Of a DNA stretch of 42,772 nt, positions 6,918-14,005 are shown in pieces; position 1 is the stretch's first letter, and each line of letters opens with the position of its first letter. A program made the translations under genes and the position numbers. Source of the DNA: a virus; IMG/VR virus record IMGVR_UViG_3300012008_000013, positions 1 through 42,772 of that record; one strand, 5' to 3'. The notes beneath the pieces were generated by a model, which searched no databases, was not told the DNA's origin, and worked only from the letters and a program-made list of their open reading frames with translations.

Positions 6918-7942
6918 TCGATGGGTCCTTTCACGGGTCGCAGGACGCGCGCGCCCTCGACGGTGGAGGTGTAGATGGATGTCAGCGCGTCATGCACCGC
7001 GGCGAGCCCGTCGTCGGTGGAAACGTCCATGCCTTCCAGCGAGAGGTCGGCTTCATGCGTGCGAAGCGTCGCGACTAGGGTGTCTACGGTTCGGCGATAG
7101 ACGGTCGCCAGAGACGGCCAATCCGTCCGCTTGGAGTCCTTGTTCTTGCGCCACGTCACGCGCCCTTCGATGCCGTCGGCGTCGCCGATCAGCGCCCGGA
7201 TGGCATTCCCCAACGTGTCGGCCTCGGCTTCGGCCTGGTCTTTGACGACGCGCGCGGCCATCCAATCGAAGAACACGCGATCGATCTCGGGACTCGTGGG
7301 GATGAGCGTCCCGTCGTTGTGTGGGTGCATCCGCGAAAGGGTCCGGCGGGCGTTCTCCGAGCCGTCCATCGGCGGTCGGGTGCCGGATGTGACCCAGCCC
7401 CAAAACTCGGTTTCGAGGAAGACGAGGTTGTCGATGAACGTCGCGTCGCGGGGGACTTCGTAGACCTTCGGCTCTGAGCCGCCGGTCAGGACCGCCACGT
7501 CAACGACGTCGTATCCCGTCACCCACATCTGGTGCTGGACCTGCGCCTGGACCGCGCCGGGCACGTCCTCGCCCGCATCCCAGCCCCGCCGGGTGGTCTT
7601 GATCTCCACGATGCGCTTGCCCTTGACGGTCACGCGATCGAGTGACGCGAACGCCCACGGCACATCGGGATGCACGAGCATGTTGTTGACGCGGCGGAGG
7701 GGTCGGCCAGTCGATTCCGCGTACCAGTCGGCGACGACCGGCTCGAGACGATGGCCCCACTCAAACAGCCGGGCGAGATCCTCGTCGGGCGGCTCGACTT
7801 CGATGAGTCCGGACTTCTGCGCCCAGAGCTCGACGGTCGAGCCGCGTTCCCCGGCGACGGTCGGCGCATCGGACGACCCGAGACCCGTCTTCCGCTTGGC
7901 GAGCCATTCAGCGGTCCCCTGGACGACGTCCGTGGCGATCAC
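6914..7942 (-). CDS. YqaJ-family phage exonuclease, 342 aa
   Basis: YqaJ/lambda-Exo-like 5'-3' exonucleases feed annealing proteins. N-terminal QGTAEWLAKRKTGLGSSDAP is the family hallmark; a WGHRLEPVVADWY helix, SLDRV and VEIKTT (E-x-K) provide the PD-(D/E)XK catalytic core, followed by QVQHQMWVTG. GTG 7942 overlaps the upstream stop (GTGA) and puts the hallmark near residue 8; ATG 7966 is an in-frame alternative. The C-terminal region (~200-342) is helical and less conserved. Confidence 0.93.
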   Translation of the reverse strand: MIATDVVQGTAEWLAKRKTGLGSSDAPTVAGERGSTVELWAQKSGLIEVEPPDEDLARLFEWGHRLEPVVADWYAESTGRPLRRVNNMLVHPDVPWAFASLDRVTVKGKRIVEIKTTRRGWDAGEDVPGAVQAQVQHQMWVTGYDVVDVAVLTGGSEPKVYEVPRDATFIDNLVFLETEFWGWVTSGTRPPMDGSENARRTLSRMHPHNDGTLIPTSPEIDRVFFDWMAARVVKDQAEAEADTLGNAIRALIGDADGIEGRVTWRKNKDSKRTDWPSLATVYRRTVDTLVATLRTHEADLSLEGMDVSTDDGLAAVHDALTSIYTSTVEGARVLRPVKGPIE

Positions 7943-8247
7943 AGCGAGTTCGTCCGGTGGTACCACTCGGCGGCCTTCTCAGCGGCATCCTCGTCGGCGG
8001 GCAGCGGGTCCCAACCCGTCATCCGCCCGCGTTCCTGGAACCGGCGGCGGACGCTTCCTTCGTGACCCGCGATGGCGCAGTACCCGACCCGGAGTCCTGA
8101 GGTCGAGACGAACGTGCGGACGGCCACCGTTTGACGGCAGCAGCGCGCGACGAACCCGTACTCACCCGCCGTCTGTTCGATGATCGCGTTACAGCGGAGC
8201 GTCTCGATGACCGGGGTCTCGGTGGTGGTGGGGGTCAGCGTGGTCAC
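7939..8247 (-). CDS. hypothetical protein, 102 aa
   Basis: GTG 8247 overlaps the previous stop. Several cysteines and histidines (LRCN, RCC, YCAIAGH) are arranged like a small zinc-binding fold in residues ~18-62. It immediately precedes the exonuclease. No family recognised. Confidence 0.6.
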   Translation of the reverse strand: MTTLTPTTTETPVIETLRCNAIIEQTAGEYGFVARCCRQTVAVRTFVSTSGLRVGYCAIAGHEGSVRRRFQERGRMTGWDPLPADEDAAEKAAEWYHRTNSL

Positions 8248-8501
8248 GAGTCGGCCCGGAGAGCGGCCTGCTTGGCAGCGTAGAACTCGGTGAACGGGAC
8301 CGTGGCGGCAAATGGTCCGAGTGCCCAGAAGTCGCCCTCGTTGCGCCACTCCCCGGCGTGGATGCTCGCGCCTGTCTCGTTCTCAACCTCCACGAAACGC
8401 CCGCTTTCGTGGCTCGGCGGGCCATCAAACACGATGTAGATGCCGGGCTCTCGCGGGGCCTGCGTTACCGCGACCATTTCGAGTTCGGTCAGCGTGGTCA
8501 T
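8244..8501 (-). CDS. hypothetical protein, 85 aa
   Basis: ATG 8501 overlaps the upstream stop; the end overlaps the next start (GTGA). Predicted mixed alpha/beta soluble protein with a conserved-looking EPGIYIVFDG strand-turn. No family recognised. Confidence 0.6.
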   Translation of the reverse strand: MTTLTELEMVAVTQAPREPGIYIVFDGPPSHESGRFVEVENETGASIHAGEWRNEGDFWALGPFAATVPFTEFYAAKQAALRADS

Positions 8502-8752
8502 GCCGCGGCCTCCTGCATGCGCGCCATCGCGGCGTCGCGGAGCGTGAACAGTGCGGCGGTCAGCCGGTCGGTCGTCGCGACGACATCAGCGTCGCCGCCG
8601 ACGTGGCGGACGTACACCGTCAGGTCGCCGATGTGGACCCCGATGACACGCATGTCCCCGTCCGAAGTGAGATAGTCGAACGCATCGATGCTCATGTTCG
8701 GTGACAGGAAGATCGTCGCCTGGACGCGTTCCCGATACGGTGTCGTTGCCAT
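8498..8752 (-). CDS. hypothetical protein, 84 aa
   Basis: ATG 8752 is preceded by a clear ribosome-binding site (AGGGGAG), unlike its coupled neighbours, so it may open a translational block after the 61-base gap. Mixed beta strands, then an Ala-rich C-terminal helix. No family recognised. Confidence 0.65.
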   Translation of the reverse strand: MATTPYRERVQATIFLSPNMSIDAFDYLTSDGDMRVIGVHIGDLTVYVRHVGGDADVVATTDRLTAALFTLRDAAMARMQEAAA

Positions 8753-8813
8753 GTCGTCTCCCCTGTGTAGTGGCCGCCCACCCGAGCCCCCGACCCGAGC
8801 GAGCGGCCCCGGA

Positions 8814-9329
8814 TTAGCCGGTCCTCGCGGGTCCGGCGGTCCCGTTCCCGGAACCAGCGATGAGCTCGACGCCAGCCGCCCGCAGGGGAACGGGGGTATT
8901 CGCGTCTGAGCCCATCGCTGGGGCTGGGAGAGGGGGTGGGGCGCCGCTCTCGGTAGCCGGACTCGCTACACCACAGGGATGGGTCCGGTTTATGGCCGTC
9001 TCCCGATCGGTCCCTGGGGTGCCCGCCGCACCGGCCTTGTGCTCTCCCGAGCCGTCAGCGCTGACGTTCTGCGGCGCCCCGGTCCGCAGCCCTTGATTCC
9101 TCGTGGCGGTCCGCCGGGAGCCGCTCAGTAAGTCGTGGGCTGCGGGCCTAGGAGTCGCGAGCGGACTCACAAACGGCACGCCCCGCGAGAGGTTGTCCGC
9201 GTGCCGGGCGGCGTCCTTCGGGTTCCTGTGGCTGCATCCAATGCGTCGCGGGCGACGGCCATCCGCGCTCGTGACGCAGACGAACCTGTACACGTCGTCG
9301 GTCCCGCGTTCGGTCGAGAGGGCGATCAC
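8814..9329 (-). CDS. hypothetical protein with low-complexity C-terminus, 171 aa
   Basis: ATG 9329 overlaps the upstream stop. Only residues 1-55 look folded (YRFVCVTSADGRRPRRIGCS, then a short helix AARHADNL). From ~55 to the end it is Gly/Ala/Pro/Thr rich and disordered, which may be a real tail or a sign of a frame error after the folded part. Function unknown. Confidence 0.5.
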   Translation of the reverse strand: MIALSTERGTDDVYRFVCVTSADGRRPRRIGCSHRNPKDAARHADNLSRGVPFVSPLATPRPAAHDLLSGSRRTATRNQGLRTGAPQNVSADGSGEHKAGAAGTPGTDRETAINRTHPCGVASPATESGAPPPLPAPAMGSDANTPVPLRAAGVELIAGSGNGTAGPARTG

Positions 9330-9736
9330 GAGCGTTCCCGGCCATCAAAGAGACCCGGAGACGCCGCGAGCGCCCGTTGCTCGGCCGTCGGCGGCGCCAC
9401 GGGCCGGTAGATGTTTGCCTCGTCGTACTCGTCGCCAAGGTCGGCCCGGAGATCGGATTCGCCGTACGGCCCTGTCTCGAATGACGTGAAGTGCCAGCCA
9501 TCGAGTCGCTCATGGACAACGCAAGGGCTGCCGTCCTCGCTATCGGGGCAGACGGCCTTAGTCGGGTCGGCGCACTCGCAGTCCTGAACGCTGGTCTGGC
9601 CGCGCCCCTCAAAGACGTAGACGAGGCCGGACTGGTCGGCGAGCCCCTGCCCGGCGACGTTGCGGTCCGGGAAGTCCTCGACCGAAACACACGCGTCATC
9701 GTCCTCGTTTTCGTAGGCCCATACAAAGTCGCTCAC
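9326..9736 (-). CDS. acidic Cys-rich hypothetical protein, 136 aa
   Basis: GTG 9736 overlaps the stop of the 25-codon gene upstream. Very acidic overall (pI low), with cysteines in CECADPTKAVC and PCVV that may bind zinc. Resembles acidic early phage proteins that imitate DNA charge, but that is speculation. Confidence 0.6.
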   Translation of the reverse strand: MSDFVWAYENEDDDACVSVEDFPDRNVAGQGLADQSGLVYVFEGRGQTSVQDCECADPTKAVCPDSEDGSPCVVHERLDGWHFTSFETGPYGESDLRADLGDEYDEANIYRPVAPPTAEQRALAASPGLFDGRERS

Positions 9737-9810
9737 GACGGCACCAGCCCACAAACGAGCGCCACAAAACAGATCCCAAGGAAGGCCGCGACGTGGCCGA
9801 GGCGGATCAC
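9733..9810 (-). CDS. 25-residue single-pass membrane peptide
   Basis: A GTG start at 9810 overlaps the upstream TGA and its own TGA overlaps the next GTG, so both junctions are GTGA interlocks like the rest of the operon. The product is almost entirely one hydrophobic helix (HVAAFLGICFVALVCGLV). Such a coupled gene is unlikely by chance; otherwise the gap 9737-9806 would be the only break here. Function unknown. Confidence 0.6.
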   Translation of the reverse strand: MIRLGHVAAFLGICFVALVCGLVPS

Positions 9811-10091
9811 AGCGAAGGGTCCGGTGCTGTAGGCTCCGCGGCCAGCCCGACCTCGACAGAGACGTGCCAGTCGGCGCCGCGACGCTCGGCCTTGATGCCA
9901 GCCTTCTCGACCATCTGCGCGGCGACACGAGTTTCGAGCGACCGCATCGTCAGGTCGTCCAGTTCGTCCCGGAGACTCACGATCTTGTGTTCAGCGGTCG
10001 CGATGGCCTCGCGCTTGTAGTCAATCTCCGTCGCCAAGGCGGTCACGTCGGCCCAGAGAACGGCGGCGACACCGTGCGGTTCGTGCGTCAT
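9807..10091 (-). CDS. coiled-coil hypothetical protein, 94 aa
   Basis: ATG 10091 overlaps the upstream stop (ATGA), preferred over ATG 10100. Residues ~18-60 have a heptad-like pattern (ALATEIDYKREAIATAEHKI, then VSLRDELDDLTMR) predicting a coiled coil; a short beta-rich segment follows (ADWHVSVEV). Confidence 0.65.
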   Translation of the reverse strand: MTHEPHGVAAVLWADVTALATEIDYKREAIATAEHKIVSLRDELDDLTMRSLETRVAAQMVEKAGIKAERRGADWHVSVEVGLAAEPTAPDPSL

Positions 10092-10330
10092 CGTGACCAC
10101 GGCATCCGACCCGGCTGGTGCGCCTGCGACGTCCGGGACCCGCGTTCATACAGCGGCTCGAGATAGAAGGGTTCCGTGTCCCAGCCATCGAGGTCGAGGT
10201 ATGGGTCGTCGTTGGCGTCCAAGAGGTCCGCCTCAGGGTGTCGGCTCTCCCAGGCTGCGTAGAGCCACAAGGCGATGCCGAGGGCCACGAGGGCGAGGCC
10301 GAAGAGGATGGCGGCGGTGGAGGCGGTCAT
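10088..10330 (-). CDS. membrane-anchored hypothetical protein, 80 aa
   Basis: Residues ~6-27 (AAILFGLALVALGIALWLYA) form one transmembrane helix; the rest is a polar acidic tail. ATG 10330 overlaps the upstream stop. Function unknown. Confidence 0.65.
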   Translation of the reverse strand: MTASTAAILFGLALVALGIALWLYAAWESRHPEADLLDANDDPYLDLDGWDTEPFYLEPLYERGSRTSQAHQPGRMPWSR

Positions 10331-10632
10331 GGCCGGTTCTCGATGACCGTTCGGAGGGCGAGGTACGCGGTCGATGGGGAGTCACCCCAGCCGTACAGGA
10401 CAAGGCGGAACCGGTCCTGTGCGCCCGCCCGCCATGTCCGCTCCGGGGCGGACACCTGCAACATCCGGTAGATGTCCGTCAGGTGCCAGCCGCCGCCGAG
10501 GTCTTCGTCGATGTTCGGGAGGCGGACCTCACGACATGACTGCGTCCCCTCATCGGCCGAGAGGAACTGGACGGGGCCATGGCAAACGGGGCAGGAGCCG
10601 AGGGAGACGGTGTCGAGACGTTCGGTCGTCAC
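10327..10632 (-). CDS. zinc-ribbon-like hypothetical protein, 101 aa
   Basis: GTG 10632 overlaps the upstream TGA. CPVCHG near residue 15 and a further Cys ~20 residues on suggest a partial zinc ribbon. The rest is mixed alpha/beta (WHLTDIYRMLQV, FRLVLYGWG). Confidence 0.6.
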   Translation of the reverse strand: MTTERLDTVSLGSCPVCHGPVQFLSADEGTQSCREVRLPNIDEDLGGGWHLTDIYRMLQVSAPERTWRAGAQDRFRLVLYGWGDSPSTAYLALRTVIENRP

Positions 10633-10838
10633 GAGGCCACGTCCGCGATGGCGGGCGCCTGAATCATCCGGGCGCGGTCTCGCCAACCTGACAGGCCCCG
10701 AGCGTGGTGATCACAAAGGAAGCGGACCGAACCGGGGACGCCGACCACGCGCATGTGACGGCCCCAGTCGACAGTGGCAAGTGGTGGGACGAGACCACTG
10801 TGAGCGGCATCGCAGCGGTGCTGGCCGTAGATCGTCAT
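10629..10838 (-). CDS. hypothetical Cys/His protein, 69 aa
   Basis: ATG 10838 overlaps the preceding 55-codon gene (ATGA). Contains HRCDAAH and FLCDHHA, two Cys/His clusters ~35 residues apart that could coordinate one metal. The pattern is like the short Cys/His proteins that phages use to describe 'water-lysine' type domains, but no family can be named. Confidence 0.55.
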   Translation of the reverse strand: MTIYGQHRCDAAHSGLVPPLATVDWGRHMRVVGVPGSVRFLCDHHARGLSGWRDRARMIQAPAIADVAS

Positions 10839-11002
10839 GCCGCCTTCTCCGTGACACGGGCCACGAAGACCGGATACGACTCATCGGCGGGTCGCCACGG
10901 GGTCGGGTAGATACGCGAAAGCAAAACCAGCTCGGCAACACGGTCATGGCGCGCGATGGCGATGCGGAGCTGTGCGCGGAGGCGGACGTCGAGGGGGGTC
11001 AT
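10835..11002 (-). CDS. small hypothetical protein, 55 aa
   Basis: ATG 11002 overlaps the upstream stop and its TGA overlaps the next ATG, both as ATGA, filling what would otherwise be a 160-base gap. Helical, basic N-terminus (LDVRLRAQLRIAIARHDRVA). No family recognised. Confidence 0.6.
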   Translation of the reverse strand: MTPLDVRLRAQLRIAIARHDRVAELVLLSRIYPTPWRPADESYPVFVARVTEKAA

Positions 11003-11484
11003 GCCGTCCCCCGGAAGTACCGCTGCGCGCCGCAGCCGCTACAGAACCCGCGACCGAGATCGCCGAGCATCGGTTGAGGCTCGGATGCCGGTCGGCTGCC
11101 GCAGTCAGAGCAGCGCCACTGGCCGGTCCACACGGGCGCGGAAGGTGCGGATGGCTCGATGCTCAGGAGGACGGGCGTCTCGGGCTCAGGGGCCGCTACG
11201 GGGGCTGCCGGGGCATGGCTGCGACCGGTGAAGCGGGGCTCGGCGATGGCCGGGGCGTAGCGCAGGTGGTACGTCGCCGTCTCGCCCGTGCCGCCGCGTG
11301 TCTCGATGTCCCATCTCTCGTCACGGAGCGTCCAGACGATGGCCGCGAGCCGGGTTATCGAGCACTTCCGCCCGTCGTGATAGACGAGGTTGTACAGCGC
11401 GTCATAGGTCGACAACGAGCCGTAGGCGCGGAGCAAGCGCTCGACATACGCCTTTTGGGGTTCGGGGTCGTAGCGACCGATCAT
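10999..11484 (-). CDS. winged-helix plus zinc-ribbon protein, 161 aa
   Basis: Residues 1-75 look like a winged helix: helix YVERLLRAYGSLSTYDALYN, then ITRLAAIVWTLRDERWDIET and a wing TATYHLRY. An Ala/Pro linker (~80-118) leads to a C-terminal ribbon with CSDC and CSGC. A DNA-binding regulator or modification accessory is plausible. ATG 11484 overlaps the adenine methyltransferase stop. Confidence 0.65.
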   Translation of the reverse strand: MIGRYDPEPQKAYVERLLRAYGSLSTYDALYNLVYHDGRKCSITRLAAIVWTLRDERWDIETRGGTGETATYHLRYAPAIAEPRFTGRSHAPAAPVAAPEPETPVLLSIEPSAPSAPVWTGQWRCSDCGSRPASEPQPMLGDLGRGFCSGCGAQRYFRGTA

Positions 11485-12402
11485 CGAACGCGCCGGTAGA
11501 CCGGGCCGAGTTCGGCGAACGTCTCAGCGAAGACCGCGCCATTGCCGCCGAGGTAGACGGCGGCCGAGGGGAACGGGGCCGCCGTGTCGCCGTCGGAGAA
11601 CGACAGCCGACCGTGGATGAAACACACCCACTCGGCATCCAGCACCGCCCACCAGTCGGTTTCGGTCCGGGCAGGGAGCAACGCGATGGCTTCGGTGACG
11701 CGGCCCGCCGCGTGCTCGTCGCGGAGTTTGCCGGTCCAGTCGCCGATCGAGCGGCCGTACGGCGGGTTCATGTAGACGCGGCCATTCCACGGATGAGTCA
11801 GGCCGTCATCGGCAGGGGTCAGATGCTGGGTCGCGGGGACACCCTTGGCGGGTTCGGCGCACGGGTCTAGGTCGATGGTCCCGAGCGCGCGGGCGACGGC
11901 ATCCACGACGTGGCGCGGCGTGTACCACTCGGGAGTCTCGGAGGACATGAGAGCGCCGCCGGGGTTCCACTTCGGGCGGGTCGCGTCGGGACCGATGACG
12001 ACGGCTCGGACGGCAGCGGCGGTCGGGGTCCCGGCGCTCGCTTCGACGGCCTCGGCCCACACTTCGCGGACGGCTTCGGGGCCTTGCTCGCGGAGGACGG
12101 GGGCCAGTTCGCGGGCGACCGCTTCGGACGTTGGAATAGAACCAGTTGGTTCCAATGCGCCGACGACTTCGACCGCCGACATGAGGCGCCCGGCGTGCTG
12201 CGGAGTGATTCCCCAGCGGCCCTTGCAGTACGCCTCGAACGTCGGGTAGTTGATGCGGTAGAGGCGCGAGTCGCGGACCTCCAAAGAGCGCCTGACCCGT
12301 CTCGATGAACCGCTCGAGCCCGCCTTGGATGGTCTGTTCCAGCTCGGCGAGCCGTCGGGCATCGCGCATATCGCGGGGTCCGGTCGCGGCGAGGGCGGTC
12401 AT
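11481..12402 (-). CDS. N6-adenine DNA methyltransferase (Dam-like), frameshifted near the N-terminus
   Basis: The main frame holds the phage DNA N6-adenine methyltransferase domain: WYTPRHVVDAVARAL, then DLDPCAEP and the catalytic NPPY (MNPPYGRS). The expected N-terminus (LAELEQTIQGGLERFIETGQAL) lies in another frame starting at ATG 12402, which overlaps the upstream stop as ATGA. The frames meet at a triple T (plus-strand AAA 12283-12285); removing one T gives the usual continuation ALLEVRDSRLYR and a 306-residue protein. An insertion, real or in the consensus, splits this gene. If intact it would methylate adenine in phage DNA. Confidence 0.8.
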
Positions 12403-12659
12403 GCGGCGCCCCGGCGGATCAGGGAGTGAGCGAGGGCTTCCAGCCGTCCCGCGACGTGCATCGCGATATCGGGCCGGTCGGCTCGGATGGCGAGGTCGAT
12501 GCGGCGGGACAGGGCCTCGATCTCGGTGCCGAGTGCGTCGCGTTCGGAGTGGAGAGCGGCGACCTCGTCTTGGAGGTCGCGGATGCGCTCGACGGACGCC
12601 GGCTGGCGCCCCTTGCCGGTGAGGCGGATGAGCGGCGGCGCGGCGGGCGTGGCCATCAC
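12399..12659 (-). CDS. coiled-coil hypothetical protein, 86 aa
   Basis: Starts at GTG 12659 (GTGA overlap) or ATG 12656. Residues ~25-60 form a heptad-patterned helix (RIRDLQDEVAALHSERDALG). It lies between the Cro-like gene and the Dam-like gene. No function recognised. Confidence 0.6.
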   Translation of the reverse strand: MMATPAAPPLIRLTGKGRQPASVERIRDLQDEVAALHSERDALGTEIEALSRRIDLAIRADRPDIAMHVAGRLEALAHSLIRRGAA

Positions 12660-12868
12660 GAGGCCTTCGCCCGTGGACGAATCTCGATGCCGAAGCGATC
12701 GAGCCAGCGCGACGCCGCGCCCTTGGTGATGCCGAGCGAGGTCCCGACCTGCTCGACGGTCAGACCCTTCGCGACATATAGGTCTTCGAGGATTTCAGCA
12801 ATCGGCCGACCCTGCATCGCCTCGATGCGCTGCATCTCTCGTGTCCGGAAAACAACTCGGTGTTCCAT
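12656..12868 (-). CDS. Cro-like helix-turn-helix regulator, first gene of the early operon, 70 aa
   Basis: Residues ~33-60 form an HTH (LTVEQVGTSLGITKGAASRW) with a preceding helix (IAEILEDLYVAKG). The ATG at 12868 coincides with the predicted transcription start, so the mRNA seems leaderless. It diverges from the repressor across 49 bases carrying a palindromic operator. By position it corresponds to Cro: the first lytic gene, probably competing with the repressor for the same sites. Confidence 0.7.
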   Translation of the reverse strand: MEHRVVFRTREMQRIEAMQGRPIAEILEDLYVAKGLTVEQVGTSLGITKGAASRWLDRFGIEIRPRAKAS

Positions 12869-12905
12869 AGGCGCTACTGTAGGCGCCTACACGTCGGGTT
12901 GTCAA
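12868..12905 (-). promoter_or_regulatory. leftward early promoter with embedded operator
   Basis: On the minus strand a consensus -35 TTGACA (12905-12900) is followed after 18 bases by TACAGT (12881-12876), placing +1 at or next to the ATG at 12868. A perfect palindrome GTAGGCGCCTAC (12879-12890) overlaps the -10 and spacer. A second half-site TAGGCGC (12868-12874) repeats 12 bases away, over the start codon. This is where a repressor would block polymerase. Transcription start and binding are inferred. Confidence 0.65.
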
Positions 12906-12917
12906 CAACAAAACTGT

Positions 12918-13340
12918 ATGAGTGTGAACGCGTTGTCGCTACGACTACTGTCGGGTTCGATGCCGACCGACGAGATCTATTTCAAGCGACAGGGTTTCTG
13001 GCTCCGCATGGCGCGCGAGCGTGCAGGCAAGAGCCAGAAGGGCGCTGCGTTGGAGTTGGGGTTGTCCGAGAACTCGAAATCCTCGGTCTCGGATTACGAG
13101 AGCGGGACTGGGACCCATGCTTCGCAGGACACGCTGCTTGCGCTAGCCCGCTGGTACACGGTGCCACTCTCCGTCTTCACAGATCCGCTTCCCACGTCCG
13201 ATGAGGTGATCGAACGACTGATCGACGAAGCCTCTCGGCTCGGAGCAAGCGCAGAGCGACGGGATTGGATCGAGGGACGGGATCGAGCCCGAGAAGCTGA
13301 CGACGCGCTCGGCGACGCGCCCGGTAGGTTGTCAGCATGA
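12918..13340 (+). CDS. XRE-family repressor (CI-like), 140 aa
   Basis: One of only two plus-strand genes. Residues ~25-85 hold a lambda-repressor-like HTH (LRMARERAGKSQKGAALELG, then KSSVSDYESG and TLLALARWYTVPLSVF). The C-terminal ~45 residues are a charged helix, with no LexA-type peptidase, so induction must work otherwise. ATG 12918 and ATG 12960 are both in frame and neither has a Shine-Dalgarno; the domain would be complete from either. Divergent from the Cro-like gene across the operator: the expected prophage-maintenance repressor. Confidence 0.85.
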   Translation: MSVNALSLRLLSGSMPTDEIYFKRQGFWLRMARERAGKSQKGAALELGLSENSKSSVSDYESGTGTHASQDTLLALARWYTVPLSVFTDPLPTSDEVIERLIDEASRLGASAERRDWIEGRDRAREADDALGDAPGRLSA

Positions 13341-13452
13341 GTTCAGCCTGGATCGCGTCGAGGTCGCGTGGGTCGCTGGGACGTGTGCTCTGGGACACGG
13401 AACCCCCTTGGCTGCCGTTGCGCGCTCAATGAGTACGGTACGGTGGGACGTG

Positions 13453-13458
13453 GATAAT
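13453..13458 (+). promoter_or_regulatory. possible -10 element for the plus-strand membrane gene
   Basis: GATAAT is preceded by TG and lies about 65 bases before ATG 13524 in a 180-base stretch between the repressor and that gene. No convincing -35 is seen. This would allow expression from the prophage independent of the repressor. Weak evidence. Confidence 0.3.
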
Positions 13459-13475
13459 TCGATGATGGCCGCCGG

Positions 13476-13510
13476 AAACAAAGAAGCCGCCCCGCCCGAA
13501 GGCGAGGCGG
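13476..13510 (-). terminator. intrinsic terminator at the end of the late operon
   Basis: Read on the minus strand: a GC-rich stem of 10 positions with one mismatch (13510-13501 with 13496-13487), closed by a C(UUCG)G tetraloop, followed by CTTCTTTGTTT (13486-13476). It lies beyond the last late gene (stop 13844) and should stop leftward late transcription before the repressor. Late RNA would be antisense to the whole 13524-13847 gene. On the plus strand the same stem would lie just upstream of that gene's ribosome-binding site. Confidence 0.6.
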
Positions 13511-13523
13511 TATGGGAGAAGAG

Positions 13524-13847
13524 ATGATTGCGACGCCAGGGACCGTCACGCGCAGCTACAAGGGCTCGTTACCCAAGGCGACCGAGGCGTTCCAGCGTGA
13601 TGCCGTCGCGATGGCCCAGTCCGAGTGGTTCCCGACTTCGCAGACGTACGCGCCGGGCTCGTGGGGCTGCGGTGCTTTCCTTGTCGCGCTCCTGCTGTGG
13701 GTGCTCGTGGTCGGGTTCTTCATCTTCATCTACATGCTCGTCGTGAAGCCCGATGGCCAACTCGTCGTGACGTACGAATATCGAGGCTCCCTGCAAGTCC
13801 CGGTGGCCGCCGCCGCCAACGTCGCAACCGGCGAGGGCTGGCGTTAG
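13524..13847 (+). CDS. host-like single-pass membrane protein next to the repressor, 107 aa
   Basis: ATG 13524 follows GGGAG at 4-base spacing; ATG 13512 is an upstream alternative inside the hairpin. The N-terminal ~40 residues (TRSYKGSLPKATEAFQRDA, then WFPTSQTYAPGSWGCGAF) lead into a strong transmembrane helix at ~50-72 (LLLWVLVVGFFIFIYMLVV) and a short beta-rich tail. The layout is like small chromosomal membrane proteins of high-GC Gram-positive and Chloroflexota bacteria. Same strand as the repressor, so probably expressed in the lysogen; superinfection exclusion or envelope modification is an inference. Confidence 0.65.
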   Translation: MIATPGTVTRSYKGSLPKATEAFQRDAVAMAQSEWFPTSQTYAPGSWGCGAFLVALLLWVLVVGFFIFIYMLVVKPDGQLVVTYEYRGSLQVPVAAAANVATGEGWR

Positions 13848-14005
13848 ACGGGCTTGATTCGCACCTTCAGCACCCGGCGCAGGGACGCGAGGTAAGCCGC
13901 GTCGTCGGTAGGCACGGGCTTGGCGACGAGGCGCTCGGGGACGAGGACCGCCACGGCGCCCGCGATGCCGCCCACGATCGCCAAGAGGAAGCCGCGCCGT
14001 GTCAC
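13844..14005 (-). CDS. small signal-anchored protein, last late gene, 53 aa
   Basis: GTG 14005 overlaps the upstream stop (GTGA); its TAA overlaps the plus-strand gene's stop by four bases, so the two converge end to end. The N-terminus is twin-arginine-like (TRRGFLLAIVGGIAGAVAVL), a Tat-type signal or membrane anchor, followed by a short basic tail (SLRRVLKVRIKP). Function unknown. Confidence 0.6.
   Translation of the reverse strand: MTRRGFLLAIVGGIAGAVAVLVPERLVAKPVPTDDAAYLASLRRVLKVRIKPV

Noticed and set aside
13177-13398. 73-codon minus-strand frame inside the repressor
   Set aside because: Overlaps the repressor almost wholly, Arg rich, no start signal, no coupling.
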